In this document: piece by piece, positions 49,101-57,614 of the stretch | Layout of the letters: the number at the start of each line of letters is the position of its first letter | How positions within the stretch are numbered: position 1 is the first letter of the stretch | DNA from: an uncultured Pelagibacteraceae bacterium | GTDB taxonomy: Bacteria > Pseudomonadota > Alphaproteobacteria > Pelagibacterales > Pelagibacteraceae | Length of the DNA stretch: 64,000 nucleotides | Direction: 5' to 3' | Assembly (NCBI GenBank): GCA_902590115.1 | Contig: CACIVM010000003.1 | Location: forward strand, 25,229 to 89,228 | The notes under the pieces: model-generated | Told to the model about the DNA's origin: nothing | Databases searched by the model: none | What the model saw: the letters and a program-made list of their open reading frames with translations, nothing else | Translations under genes and position numbers: made by a program

Positions 49101-50625
49101 AGGTAAACTTAGGTAATAATACTTCAATTTGTGCCCCTTTTGTGTTCACTCTGTTAGAAGCAGCTATAGTTCCTTTATGTAGCTCTACAATATTTTTCAC
49201 TATATTTAGGCCTAGTCCTGAATGTTTGCCAAAGCTTTTTGGTCTATTGCTATAGAATCTTTTAAAAATTCTTTCTGGGGCCGCCTCGGCAAATCCTGGT
49301 CCTTGATCTTTAATTAGAATCACAAAGTTTTTTGAAGTTTCTGAAATATCGATCTCTATAATTTGACCGTCATCACTAAAAGAAATAGCGTTATCTAACA
49401 AATTTGCGACTACTTGCTCTAATCTATTTTCTATACCTAAAATATGGTAATTTTTTCCATCTTTATCTCCTAAGTTTATATTAATTTTCAAGTTTTTGTT
49501 TTGGTTTGATATATCATGCCTAAAATCTTCAACTACATTATTAATAGTTTGAACTAGGTTTACTTTCCTCATTTTCTCTCTTGATAGAGATGCTTCATCT
49601 TTTAACATTTGGGAGTAGTCTGTGATTAATCTCTCAATTCTCTCTACATCATGATTTATAATTTGTAGTAGTTTATCTCTGTCAAAATCTTTTGTAGTTT
49701 TGTCGAGTAATTCAGAGGCTCCTTTTAAAGACGCAAGTGGATTTCTAATTTCATGTGCTAAATCTGTTGAAAATGTTTCAGCCCTATTAGTTCTTTTTTG
49801 CAACTCTCTGGTCATTTCATCAATTGATTTTGTAAGAATTCCAACTTCATCTTTTCTAATTATAAAACTATCCATATTAATATTTTTTGAAGTCTTATTT
49901 TTTATTGACTGAGTATAAAAAACTAACGAGCCAATAGGTTTTAGAATATACTTATTTAAAAAAAGTGAAAAAATTAAGATTACAAGTCCTATAGCTAAAA
50001 CTGTTCTTAAAATAAAATTTTTTCTCTCGCTCACAGCAATTAAAATATCATTGGCTTCCTCACTAACAATAATGTAACCAACTTTTTTATTAAATCTACT
50101 TACTTCTCCTAATGTGCTGACAAAAAAATTATTTTTAACTTTTTCCTCTAATACAATAGGGTAATTTTGTTGTTTTTTCAAAATAGTTTCTTTAATTAGA
50201 TTTATACTTTTTTCAATTTCTTCACTTTTGACATTGTCTTTTATACTAATATTTTGATCTTCAATTTTTCCTTCAAATATTTCCTCGGGTTTCTGAAAAA
50301 CACTCTGATCAAGATCTAAAATATTAGTATCACCTATAAGATCACCGTCTAAGGAATAGAACCGAACACGATCAAGACCTTGAAAAAGAAAACGTGTTGA
50401 AAGTAAAAAAGTTCTTATATTTTGTTCATCAAAAGTTATGTTTAGTCGATCTAAATGATCGTTAGTATTATTTATTATTGTATAATGGTTTTGTGTTCTT
50501 TTTTTTACTAAATTAGGTTGAATAGCATTTAAATATAATATGGTTAGGATACCTAAAATTGAAAAAACTAATAAATTGAATAACAAAAATTTTCTTAAGA
50601 TAGAGTTTGAATTTTTTTGTTTCAT
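49099..50625 (-). CDS. chvG: Sensor histidine kinase ChvG/ExoS type
   Basis: Layout: first membrane helix (FLLFNLLVFSILGILTILYL, about residues 13-32), a periplasmic sensor domain to about 205, a second helix (TVLAIGLVILIFSLFL), HAMP, then HisKA with SFTDLAHEIRNPLASLKGA-like FSTDLAHEIRNPLASLKGASELL and HATPase VVANLLDNAISFSDDGQ, DQGPGFAE, HSGLGLNIVKNIV. The order and the upstream chvI identify ChvG, the acid/envelope-stress kinase of alphaproteobacteria. It overlaps chvI by 1 bp. The hprK and PTS genes that often follow are absent. Confidence 0.88.
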   Translation of the reverse strand: MKQKNSNSILRKFLLFNLLVFSILGILTILYLNAIQPNLVKKRTQNHYTIINNTNDHLDRLNITFDEQNIRTFLLSTRFLFQGLDRVRFYSLDGDLIGDTNILDLDQSVFQKPEEIFEGKIEDQNISIKDNVKSEEIEKSINLIKETILKKQQNYPIVLEEKVKNNFFVSTLGEVSRFNKKVGYIIVSEEANDILIAVSERKNFILRTVLAIGLVILIFSLFLNKYILKPIGSLVFYTQSIKNKTSKNINMDSFIIRKDEVGILTKSIDEMTRELQKRTNRAETFSTDLAHEIRNPLASLKGASELLDKTTKDFDRDKLLQIINHDVERIERLITDYSQMLKDEASLSREKMRKVNLVQTINNVVEDFRHDISNQNKNLKININLGDKDGKNYHILGIENRLEQVVANLLDNAISFSDDGQIIEIDISETSKNFVILIKDQGPGFAEAAPERIFKRFYSNRPKSFGKHSGLGLNIVKNIVELHKGTIAASNRVNTKGAQIEVLLPKFT

Positions 50626-51323
50626 TAGCTAACATTCCATCTATATCCACTTCCATATCTTGTTTCAATCGCTGAAAATTTTTCATCTACTTTCTTGAAT
50701 TTTTTCCTAATTCTTTTTACATGACTATCAATGGTTCTATCCTCTATTTCAGTGTTTTCTTTGTAGGCAATATCCATTAAGTGTGCTCTCTCTTTTATAA
50801 CACCTGGTCGTTTAGCTAATTCTTTTACAATTAAAAACTCGGTTGTAGTCAATTTATCGGGCAGAGCCTTGCCGCCCCACTCGCACTCTAATTGTGAAGG
50901 ATCAAGTTTGAGTTTTCCATGAATGATAATATTTTTATTATCGTCTGAAACATCAGTTTTTTTTCTTAATTGAACTCTTATTCTTTCAATAAGAATTTTC
51001 ATTGAAAATCCACCTGATTTTTTTACAAAATCATCTGCTCCTAGCTTTAAACCAAGCAGCTCATCAACTTCTTCATCTTTAGAGGTTAAAAAAATAATTG
51101 GTATTGACATTTTCTTTCTTAATTTTTTTAATAATTCTTCCCCGTCCATTTTTGGCATTTTGATATCAACAACCGCAAGATCTGGGGGATTCCTTGTTAA
51201 GCCAATTAAAGCGGACTCACCGTCAATATAGGTTTGAACTTTAAAACCTTCTCTTTCTAAAGCAATAGATATCCCGGTTAATAGGTTTCTATCATCATCT
51301 ACTAAAGCAATTGTATTTGTCAT
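50625..51323 (-). CDS. chvI: Response regulator ChvI (OmpR family)
   Basis: The receiver domain starts ALVDDDRNLLTGISIALEREGF, with the phosphorylated Asp in LAVVDIKMPKMDGEEL, Thr/Ser in PIIFLTSKDEE and Lys in DDFVKKSGGFSMKILIERIRVQLRK. The C-terminal winged helix (LTTTEFLIVKELAKRPGVIKERAHLMDIAY, DRTIDSHVKRIRKKFK) binds DNA; the sequence RYGSGYRW ends it. Close to ChvI, including the FSMKILIERIR stretch. It precedes chvG and forms a two-gene operon about 50 bp after polA on the same strand. Confidence 0.9.
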   Translation of the reverse strand: MTNTIALVDDDRNLLTGISIALEREGFKVQTYIDGESALIGLTRNPPDLAVVDIKMPKMDGEELLKKLRKKMSIPIIFLTSKDEEVDELLGLKLGADDFVKKSGGFSMKILIERIRVQLRKKTDVSDDNKNIIIHGKLKLDPSQLECEWGGKALPDKLTTTEFLIVKELAKRPGVIKERAHLMDIAYKENTEIEDRTIDSHVKRIRKKFKKVDEKFSAIETRYGSGYRWNVS

Positions 51324-51372
51324 AATTTAACTTTCATAATTAAATTGTCAAAATTTAGGCGACTTTTTTAAA

Positions 51373-54144
51373 TTAATTAGTCTCCCCCCAATTATATCCT
51401 GAATTAACATTTACTTTCAACGGAATTGAAAATTTATGGTATTCAGAGCTAGACACAGACTCCATAATTTTAGCTATGTTAGACATTGAATAATTCTTAT
51501 TATCTAACTTAGTTTCAAAAATTAGCTCATCATGTATCTGCAACAACATTTTTGCACTTAATTTTTTATCATTAATTTTCTTTTGCTCAATTTTTATCAT
51601 GGCCAACCTTATTATGTCAGCTGCGGTGCCTTGTATCGGTGCATTAATTGCTGCTCTTTCTTGAAAGCTTCTCACACTAAAATTTTTATCATTTATTCCT
51701 CTTAAATGGATTCTCCTACCAAAAATATTTGTTACATATCCCTGTCTCCTGCAATTTTTTATTGTAGTATTCATATAGTCTTTAATTTCAGGAAACTTTT
51801 TAAAATAGGAATTGATAAATTCTTGAGCTTCGTTATTTGAAACTGATATTTGTTTTGCCAGTCCATATTGGGTTATCCCATAAATGATACCAAAATTAAT
51901 TGCTTTTGCTTTTCTTCTTTGATCATCTGAAACCTTTTTTATTGGAACGCTAAAAACTTCACTAGCAGTTAAATTGTGAATATCTTGATTGCTTTTAAAA
52001 GCTTTTTTTAATTCCTTAACATCAGCTATATCTGCAAGAATTCTCATTTCTATTTGATTATAGTCTGCAGAAATTAAAATATTATCTTTTTCTGCTATAA
52101 AAGCCTTTCTAATTTCTTTGCCATCAGAGGTTTTAATAGGAATATTTTGCAGATTTGGGTCACTTGAGGCTAATCTACCGGTATTAGTTGCTGCTAAGAG
52201 AAAGGATGTATGGACTCGTTTTGTTTTTTTACTAATGTGATCTTGCAAAGCATCAGAGTAAGTGCTTTTTAATTTAGAGACTTGTCTCCATTCTAAAACT
52301 AAATTTGGAAATTTTTGGCCTGTTAAAGCCAAGTCCTCCAGTATTTTAGCGCTTGTTGCTAAACTTCCTTTTTTTGTTTTTTTCAATTTGGCAATTTTTA
52401 ACTCATTATAAATAATTTCACCAAGTTGTTTCGGAGAGCCGATGTTAAATTCTTTACCTGATATTTTAAAAATTTCCTCTTCAATTTTTTCAATTCTTTT
52501 TTCAAATTTTTTTGAGAGCTCTTTTAAATATCGATCATCAACTTTTATACCGTGTGTTTCTATTTGCGATAAAATTTCAACCATAGGTTTTTCAAAAACT
52601 TCATAAATATTTTCAAGTTTTTCATCCTTAACTCTTTTAGATAGAATTTCGTAAAGTCTAAGAGTTACATCGGCATCTTCTGCTGCATATTCCGTTGCCT
52701 CATCCAATCCTACTTCTGAAAAATTTAATTGTTTTTTACCTGTTCCAACTAAATCTTTATATGAGATAGTTTTGTGACCAAGATGCAATTCTGATAAAGT
52801 ATCCATGTTGTGTCGATTATTTCCAGCATCTAATGTATAAGAAAGAAGCATTGTATCTTCAACAGAAACTAAGTTTACTCCATGTTTTTTAAAAATTATA
52901 TAATCATACTTTATATTTTGACCTACTTTTTTAATACTTGCATCTTCCAAGATCGGTTTCATTTTATTTATAACTAAATCTTTTTTAAGGTTTTTGACTC
53001 CTTTATGTCCAATGGGAATATAATATGAAATATTTGGTGCATAACTCACCGAGATACCTACTAGTTCTGCATCTTGGGGATTAAGAGAAGAGGTTTCTGT
53101 GTCAACTGAAATAACACTTTTTTCATTTAGATTGCTTATCAATTTATCTAGGTCTTTCTCTTTAATAATATTTTTGTAAAGTTTTTTGTTAATTTTTGAT
53201 TGTTCAAATAATTTTACATTAAGGTCTGTTTTTTTTTCAACCGGCTCACCATAAAAACTTATTGCTTGGCTCAACAATCGATTGAACTCCATTTCTCTCA
53301 AAAAGGTATAAAGTTTATTTTTATCAATATCTTTTATCAAAAATTCATTTAAATCATTTTTAACCGGTACATCGTCTTTTAAAGTAACTAATTTTTTACT
53401 TAATAAAGCTTTATCTTTATTTGCAATTAAAGTTTCTCTTCTTTTATTTTGAGAAATTTCTGCTGCCTTACTTAGTAAATTATCTAAATTTTTGTATTTG
53501 ACGATAAGTTCAGAGGCTGTCTTAACCCCTATACCTGGTACACCAGGTATATTGTCAGAAGAGTCACCTGCTAAGGACTGTACATCTATAACCTGTTGCG
53601 GCTTTACACCAAATTTTTCAAAAACTTCTTTTTCTCCTATAACTTTACTTTTCATTGGATCAAAAAGTCTAATTTTATTAGAAACCAGTTGCATCAAATC
53701 TTTATCAGACGAAATAACAGTAACCTTCGCTCCAATATCGGTAATTTTTTTGGAATAAGTTGCTATTAAATCATCTGCCTCATAATTTAAAAGCTCTATA
53801 GAAGGAAGATTAAATGCTTCAACTGACTTTCTTATATATTCAAATTGAGGCACAAGATCATCCGGAGCTTCAGATCGATTTGCTTTATATTCACTATAAA
53901 TTTCATTTCTAAAATTTTTTCTAGCTGAGTCAAAAATTACTGCAAAATGAGTTGGTTTATTATTTGTATCATCTGATCTTGCTTCCTCTAAAAGTTTAAA
54001 AAGCATTGAACAAAATCCACTTACAGCACCCGTGGGCAATCCGTCGCTCTTTCTTGATAGAGGGGGCAAAGCGTAGTATGCTCTAAAAATATAACCAGAT
54101 CCATCAATTAGATAAAAATGATCAGTTTTTTTTATAGTAGACAT
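51373..54144 (-). CDS. polA: DNA polymerase I
   Basis: A complete three-domain protein of 923 residues. The 5'-3' exonuclease domain (LIDGSGYIFRAYYALPP, YEADDLIATYSK, GVPGIGVKTASELI) is followed by a 3'-5' exonuclease domain with intact VISVDTETSSLNP, KVGQNIKYDYIIF and EYAAEDADVTLRLYE, so proofreading is expected. The polymerase domain has TGRLASSDPNLQNIP, ADYNQIEMRILA, RRKAKAINFGIIYG and QIHDELIFE. It fills gaps in repair and lagging-strand maturation. Divergent from the ABC ATPase gene. Confidence 0.97.
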   Translation of the reverse strand: MSTIKKTDHFYLIDGSGYIFRAYYALPPLSRKSDGLPTGAVSGFCSMLFKLLEEARSDDTNNKPTHFAVIFDSARKNFRNEIYSEYKANRSEAPDDLVPQFEYIRKSVEAFNLPSIELLNYEADDLIATYSKKITDIGAKVTVISSDKDLMQLVSNKIRLFDPMKSKVIGEKEVFEKFGVKPQQVIDVQSLAGDSSDNIPGVPGIGVKTASELIVKYKNLDNLLSKAAEISQNKRRETLIANKDKALLSKKLVTLKDDVPVKNDLNEFLIKDIDKNKLYTFLREMEFNRLLSQAISFYGEPVEKKTDLNVKLFEQSKINKKLYKNIIKEKDLDKLISNLNEKSVISVDTETSSLNPQDAELVGISVSYAPNISYYIPIGHKGVKNLKKDLVINKMKPILEDASIKKVGQNIKYDYIIFKKHGVNLVSVEDTMLLSYTLDAGNNRHNMDTLSELHLGHKTISYKDLVGTGKKQLNFSEVGLDEATEYAAEDADVTLRLYEILSKRVKDEKLENIYEVFEKPMVEILSQIETHGIKVDDRYLKELSKKFEKRIEKIEEEIFKISGKEFNIGSPKQLGEIIYNELKIAKLKKTKKGSLATSAKILEDLALTGQKFPNLVLEWRQVSKLKSTYSDALQDHISKKTKRVHTSFLLAATNTGRLASSDPNLQNIPIKTSDGKEIRKAFIAEKDNILISADYNQIEMRILADIADVKELKKAFKSNQDIHNLTASEVFSVPIKKVSDDQRRKAKAINFGIIYGITQYGLAKQISVSNNEAQEFINSYFKKFPEIKDYMNTTIKNCRRQGYVTNIFGRRIHLRGINDKNFSVRSFQERAAINAPIQGTAADIIRLAMIKIEQKKINDKKLSAKMLLQIHDELIFETKLDNKNYSMSNIAKIMESVSSSEYHKFSIPLKVNVNSGYNWGETN

Positions 54145-54187
54145 AATTATATATTACCTCAAATTTTTATATATATTTATAAAGTAT

Positions 54188-55120
54188 ATGAATAAAAAAG
54201 CTTTAACTGTTGAAAACCTTAATAAAGTTTATTCTAATAAGGATAAGAACATTGCGGATATAAAGGCATTAAATAATATTTCATTTGAAGTCAATAAAGG
54301 TGAAATTTTTGGTTTGTTGGGTCCAAATGGAGCTGGCAAAACTACTTTTCTAAATATTTTAGCTGGAACAGTTGTAAAAACCTCAGGTGAAATTAATGTT
54401 TGGGGTTTTGATCTTGATAAAAACCCTAGGCAAGTTAGAGCTTCTTTAGGAATAGTTCCTCAAGAGGTAAATCTCGATGCTTTTTTTTCACCGAGAAAGT
54501 TACTAGAGCTACAGGCTGGGCTATATGGGGTTAAAAAGAAAGAGAGAATTACTGACGAGATCTTAAAAATTGTTTCATTGGAAAAAAAAGCCAATGCCTA
54601 CTCTCGAAGTTTATCTGGAGGAATGAAAAGAAGACTTTTAATTGCAAAAGCTATGGTGCACCAACCACCTATTTTGATTTTAGATGAGCCAACAGCAGGG
54701 GTGGATATAGAGCTAAAACAAAATCTATGGAGAAATGTTAAAAAATTAAATAATAGTGGTGTAACAATAATACTCACTACGCATTATTTATTCGAAGCAG
54801 AGGAAATGTGCGATCGTATAGCTATATTAAATAAAGGAAATTTCGTCGCTATAGATACTCCTAAAAAGTTATTGGAAAAAATTAAAATTAAAAGAATTAA
54901 ATTAAAAATTGAAAATTTAAACTCTATAAATAACCTAGAAATTAAAGGTTTAAATATTATTGAGAAGTACGATAACATTTTAACAATAAGTTATGAGAAA
55001 GATAAATATAGCTTTAACAAACTTCTAAATGAATTAAACGCTAAAAAGCTTAGAATACAAGATATTTCAACAGATGATGGAGATTTAGAAGAAGTATTTG
55101 TTGAATTAACAAAAAACTAG
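54188..55120 (+). CDS. ABC transporter ATP-binding protein (ABC-2/YadG-like)
   Basis: A 310-residue ABC ATPase: Walker A LLGPNGAGKTTFLNILAG, the Q-loop in GIVPQEVNLDAFF, signature SRSLSGGMKRRLLIAKAM, Walker B ILILDEPTAGVD, and switch His in LTTHYLFEAEEMCDRIA. The C-terminal part (FNKLLNELNAKKLRIQDISTDDGDLEEVFVELTKN) is typical of ABC-2 exporter ATPases such as YadG. Such proteins need a membrane partner; the next gene is bioY and no ABC-2 permease is nearby, so the partner must be encoded elsewhere. Confidence 0.85.
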   Translation: MNKKALTVENLNKVYSNKDKNIADIKALNNISFEVNKGEIFGLLGPNGAGKTTFLNILAGTVVKTSGEINVWGFDLDKNPRQVRASLGIVPQEVNLDAFFSPRKLLELQAGLYGVKKKERITDEILKIVSLEKKANAYSRSLSGGMKRRLLIAKAMVHQPPILILDEPTAGVDIELKQNLWRNVKKLNNSGVTIILTTHYLFEAEEMCDRIAILNKGNFVAIDTPKKLLEKIKIKRIKLKIENLNSINNLEIKGLNIIEKYDNILTISYEKDKYSFNKLLNELNAKKLRIQDISTDDGDLEEVFVELTKN

Positions 55121-55151
55121 ATTTAAGTAAAAAAAATTTGTAAGGTAACTT

Positions 55152-55703
55152 ATGGAAACTATAAAAAATATAACTCAAGTTAGCTTTATTAAAATCTGTT
55201 TTATCGTTTTTTTGAGTTCGATACTTTTAGCTATATCCTCAAAAATTAAAATACCCTTTTACCCCGTTCCAATGACCATGCAAACATTTGTTGTTTTAAT
55301 ATTAGGAATTAGCTTGGGTTGGAAAATAGGACTGTCAGCGGTTTTCATTTATCTTTTAGAGGGAATTTTTGGATTACCTGTGTTTTCTGGCACTCCAGAA
55401 AAAGGTTTAGGTATAACTTATTTTACTGGTCCAACTATGGGCTATTTAATTGGCTTCATGGTTACTGTATTCATTGCTGGTAAATTTAAATATAGTAACA
55501 GTTTTTTCTTTAATTTTTTAAAATTAATATTTGCAACTTCATTCATTTATATACTAGGAATTTTTTGGCTGGGTAGTTTGATAGGATGGGAAAAACCAAT
55601 ATTTGATCTTGGTGTAAAACCATTTCTTTTAGCTGAACTTTTTAAGATATTAATAGCAACTTTAATATTGCCAAAAATTCTGAAAATAAGAGATTTTACG
55701 TAA
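55152..55703 (+). CDS. bioY: Biotin transporter substrate-binding subunit BioY
   Basis: The S-component of an ECF transporter: about six membrane helices in 183 residues, with ISSKIKIPFYPVPMTMQTFVVLILGISLGWKIG (the BioY core, including the P-x-P-V-P-x-T-x-Q-T motif), GIFGLPVFSG and GPTMGYLIGFM. It captures biotin. Many bacteria have BioY alone without the ECF module, as here. It follows the ABC ATPase by 31 bp but that protein is of exporter type and is not an expected ECF partner. Convergent with regA, 1 bp apart. Confidence 0.9.
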   Translation: METIKNITQVSFIKICFIVFLSSILLAISSKIKIPFYPVPMTMQTFVVLILGISLGWKIGLSAVFIYLLEGIFGLPVFSGTPEKGLGITYFTGPTMGYLIGFMVTVFIAGKFKYSNSFFFNFLKLIFATSFIYILGIFWLGSLIGWEKPIFDLGVKPFLLAELFKILIATLILPKILKIRDFT

Positions 55704-55704
55704 T

Positions 55705-56280
55705 TTATCTTGGTGATCTTTTGCTTAGAATTCTTTGTAAGGTTCTTCTATGCATTTTTAAACGTCTAGCTGTTTCTGAAACATTTCGATTACATAATTC
55801 AAAAACTCTGTGAATATGTTCCCATTTAACTCTGTCAGCTGACATTGGATTTTCTGGTGGCTTGGCTTTTGATTCGGGTGCTGCAAGTAAAGCAGCTTCT
55901 ACATCATCTGCATCCACAGGCTTTGCAATATAATCAATGGCACCTGCTTTGACTGCTGCGACTGCTGTTGGTAAATTCCCGTATCCGGTGAGCATTACGA
56001 TCCTACTATCTTTTCTGTTGGCGTATAACTCTTTAACGACATCTAAACCGTTGCCATCTTCAAGTCTTAAGTCGATTACTGCAAAATTTGGAGGTGATTT
56101 ACGAACAATGTCTAGACTGTCAGCTACCGTTTTTGCCTCTTTTACTGCGAAACCCTTTTTTTCCATGGCTCTGGATAGTCGACCTCTTAAAGGATCGTCA
56201 TCATCCAATATTAGGAGTGATTTATCGCTAAATTCGCTCAACTTTAGCTGGTTTTGGAGCTTTTGATCTATTGGTCTCAT
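55705..56280 (-). CDS. regA: Redox response regulator RegA (ActR/PrrA family)
   Basis: Receiver domain ILDDDDPLRGRLSRAMEKKGFAVKEAKTVADSL, phospho-Asp in FAVIDLRLEDGNGLDVV, and LTGYGNLPTAVAAVKAGAIDYIAKPVDADDV. The C-terminal Fis-type helix-turn-helix, NVSETARRLKMHRRTLQRILSKRSPR, is nearly the invariant end of RegA/PrrA/ActR proteins. 191 residues, as usual. RegA controls energy, carbon and nitrogen genes in response to redox. The cognate RegB lies 4.3 kb away beyond the polyamine operon; regA is divergent from it. Confidence 0.94.
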   Translation of the reverse strand: MRPIDQKLQNQLKLSEFSDKSLLILDDDDPLRGRLSRAMEKKGFAVKEAKTVADSLDIVRKSPPNFAVIDLRLEDGNGLDVVKELYANRKDSRIVMLTGYGNLPTAVAAVKAGAIDYIAKPVDADDVEAALLAAPESKAKPPENPMSADRVKWEHIHRVFELCNRNVSETARRLKMHRRTLQRILSKRSPR

Positions 56281-56355
56281 AAGATGTATATGAGTATCTT
56301 TCTTGAAATTTCAACAGTCTTTTTAAATTTTTTTCTTTACAAAAATAGAAAAACG

Positions 56356-56385
56356 CCTTACATGCGAAATTATAAGGTTTTTTCT
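56356..56385 (+). promoter_or_regulatory. U-tailed hairpin in the leader of the polyamine operon
   Basis: CCTTA (56356-56360) and TAAGG (56373-56377) form a short stem with a 12-nt loop, followed by TTTTTTCTG and more T-rich sequence. It looks like a weak intrinsic terminator on the plus strand, 50 bp before the decarboxylase gene. As no gene lies just upstream on that strand, it may be an attenuator in the leader. The speF leader RNA is known upstream of alphaproteobacterial ornithine decarboxylase genes, but I could not match its consensus. Confidence 0.4.
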
Positions 56386-56408
56386 GAATTTTTTTTTAAA
56401 ACCTTTTT

Positions 56409-56431
56409 TGTGTAAACAACAGGGGAACACA
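56409..56431 (+). promoter_or_regulatory. Hairpin enclosing the ribosome site of the decarboxylase gene
   Basis: TGTGT (56409-56413) and ACACA (56427-56431) can pair around a 13-nt loop that contains the AGGGGA ribosome binding site, ending 4 bp before the ATG at 56436. With the preceding U-tailed hairpin this could allow translational control. The stem is short, so it is only suggestive. Confidence 0.35.
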
Positions 56432-56435
56432 TGAG

Positions 56436-57614
56436 ATGCAAAAATTTAGTAACGTTGGTGAAGTAGTTAACTCTCTAAAACCAGTTAATCCAGTATACTG
56501 TATAAGACCTGATTATATAAAAAAGGCAGTGAACTTTTTTAAAGTTAATTTTCCAGGAAATGTATTATATGCGGTTAAAACAAATCCTAATGAGTTTGTC
56601 ATAAAGAGTCTTATTAAATCTGGAATTGAAAGATTCGATGTAGCATCAATTAATGAAATTAAATTATTAAAAAAATTGAATTCAAAAGCAAAATTGTACT
56701 TTATGCACACAATAAAAGCGAAGGAAGATATTTCTTCCGCATATTTTGATTATGGTGTGAAAGACTTCGCATTAGACTGCAAAGAGGAATTACGGAAAAT
56801 TTTAGATTCAACAAACAATGCTAAAGATTTAAATCTCTATGTGAGGGTGGCGATTTCAAATGAGCACGCCGAAATTGATTTATCGAGAAAATTTGGTGCT
56901 TCGCCAGGCGAAGCTCTTGGCCTCGTAAGATTATGTAGGCAACATGGAAAAAGAATTGGTATTAGTTTTCATGTAGGATCACAGTGCATGCATAAAATTT
57001 CTTTTTCAAAAGGAATAAAGGAAGTTGGATCAATAATAAAAAAAACAAAAATAGTTCCAGATGTAATAAATATTGGTGGTGGATTTCCGTCTATATATCC
57101 CGACTTAAAACCTGAACCCTTAGTAAATTATATGAATGAAATCAAAGAGGCCTTAGAAAATCTAAAACTAGAGTCTCGACCTGAGGTTATATGTGAACCT
57201 GGAAGAGCTCTTGTATCTGAGAGTGGTTCTACGATAGTTAGGGTTAATTTAAGAAAAAAAAATAAGCTTTTCATAAACGATGGAACTTACGGGAGCTTAT
57301 TTGATGCGGGTGTTCCTAACTTCGTTTTGCCTGCTAAGATAATTTCTAACAATAAAGTTCAATCAAAGAAGATTACTGATTTTAATTTTTATGGGCCCAC
57401 ATGTGATAGTCTAGACTATATGAAAGGTCCGTTCTTATTACCCAATAATATAAAGGAGGGTGATTATATTGAGCTGGGGCAACTTGGGGCTTACGGCTTA
57501 ACTTTTAGAACTAAGTTTAATGGTTTCTACTCAGATCATATTGTTCAAGTTAATGACTCTCCAATTTTGTCTATGTACGATGATTCAAGCAAGTTGAATT
57601 ATCTTGTTGCCTAA
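56436..57614 (+). CDS. Type III (alanine-racemase fold) PLP decarboxylase, ornithine/lysine decarboxylase-like
   Basis: The PLP lysine is in VLYAVKTNPNEFVIKSL near residue 48. Further fold-III marks are FDVASINEI, HVGSQ, NIGGGFPS, ICEPGRALV, and near the C-terminus FYGPTCDSLDYM with the catalytic Cys-Asp and GQLGAYGLTF. 392 residues matches ornithine/lysine/DAP decarboxylases of the eukaryotic-like class rather than the long biosynthetic SpeA. With an agmatine route in the same operon, arginine cannot be excluded as substrate. It is the first gene of the four-gene polyamine operon and its stop overlaps the next start by 1 bp. Confidence 0.85.
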   Translation: MQKFSNVGEVVNSLKPVNPVYCIRPDYIKKAVNFFKVNFPGNVLYAVKTNPNEFVIKSLIKSGIERFDVASINEIKLLKKLNSKAKLYFMHTIKAKEDISSAYFDYGVKDFALDCKEELRKILDSTNNAKDLNLYVRVAISNEHAEIDLSRKFGASPGEALGLVRLCRQHGKRIGISFHVGSQCMHKISFSKGIKEVGSIIKKTKIVPDVINIGGGFPSIYPDLKPEPLVNYMNEIKEALENLKLESRPEVICEPGRALVSESGSTIVRVNLRKKNKLFINDGTYGSLFDAGVPNFVLPAKIISNNKVQSKKITDFNFYGPTCDSLDYMKGPFLLPNNIKEGDYIELGQLGAYGLTFRTKFNGFYSDHIVQVNDSPILSMYDDSSKLNYLVA

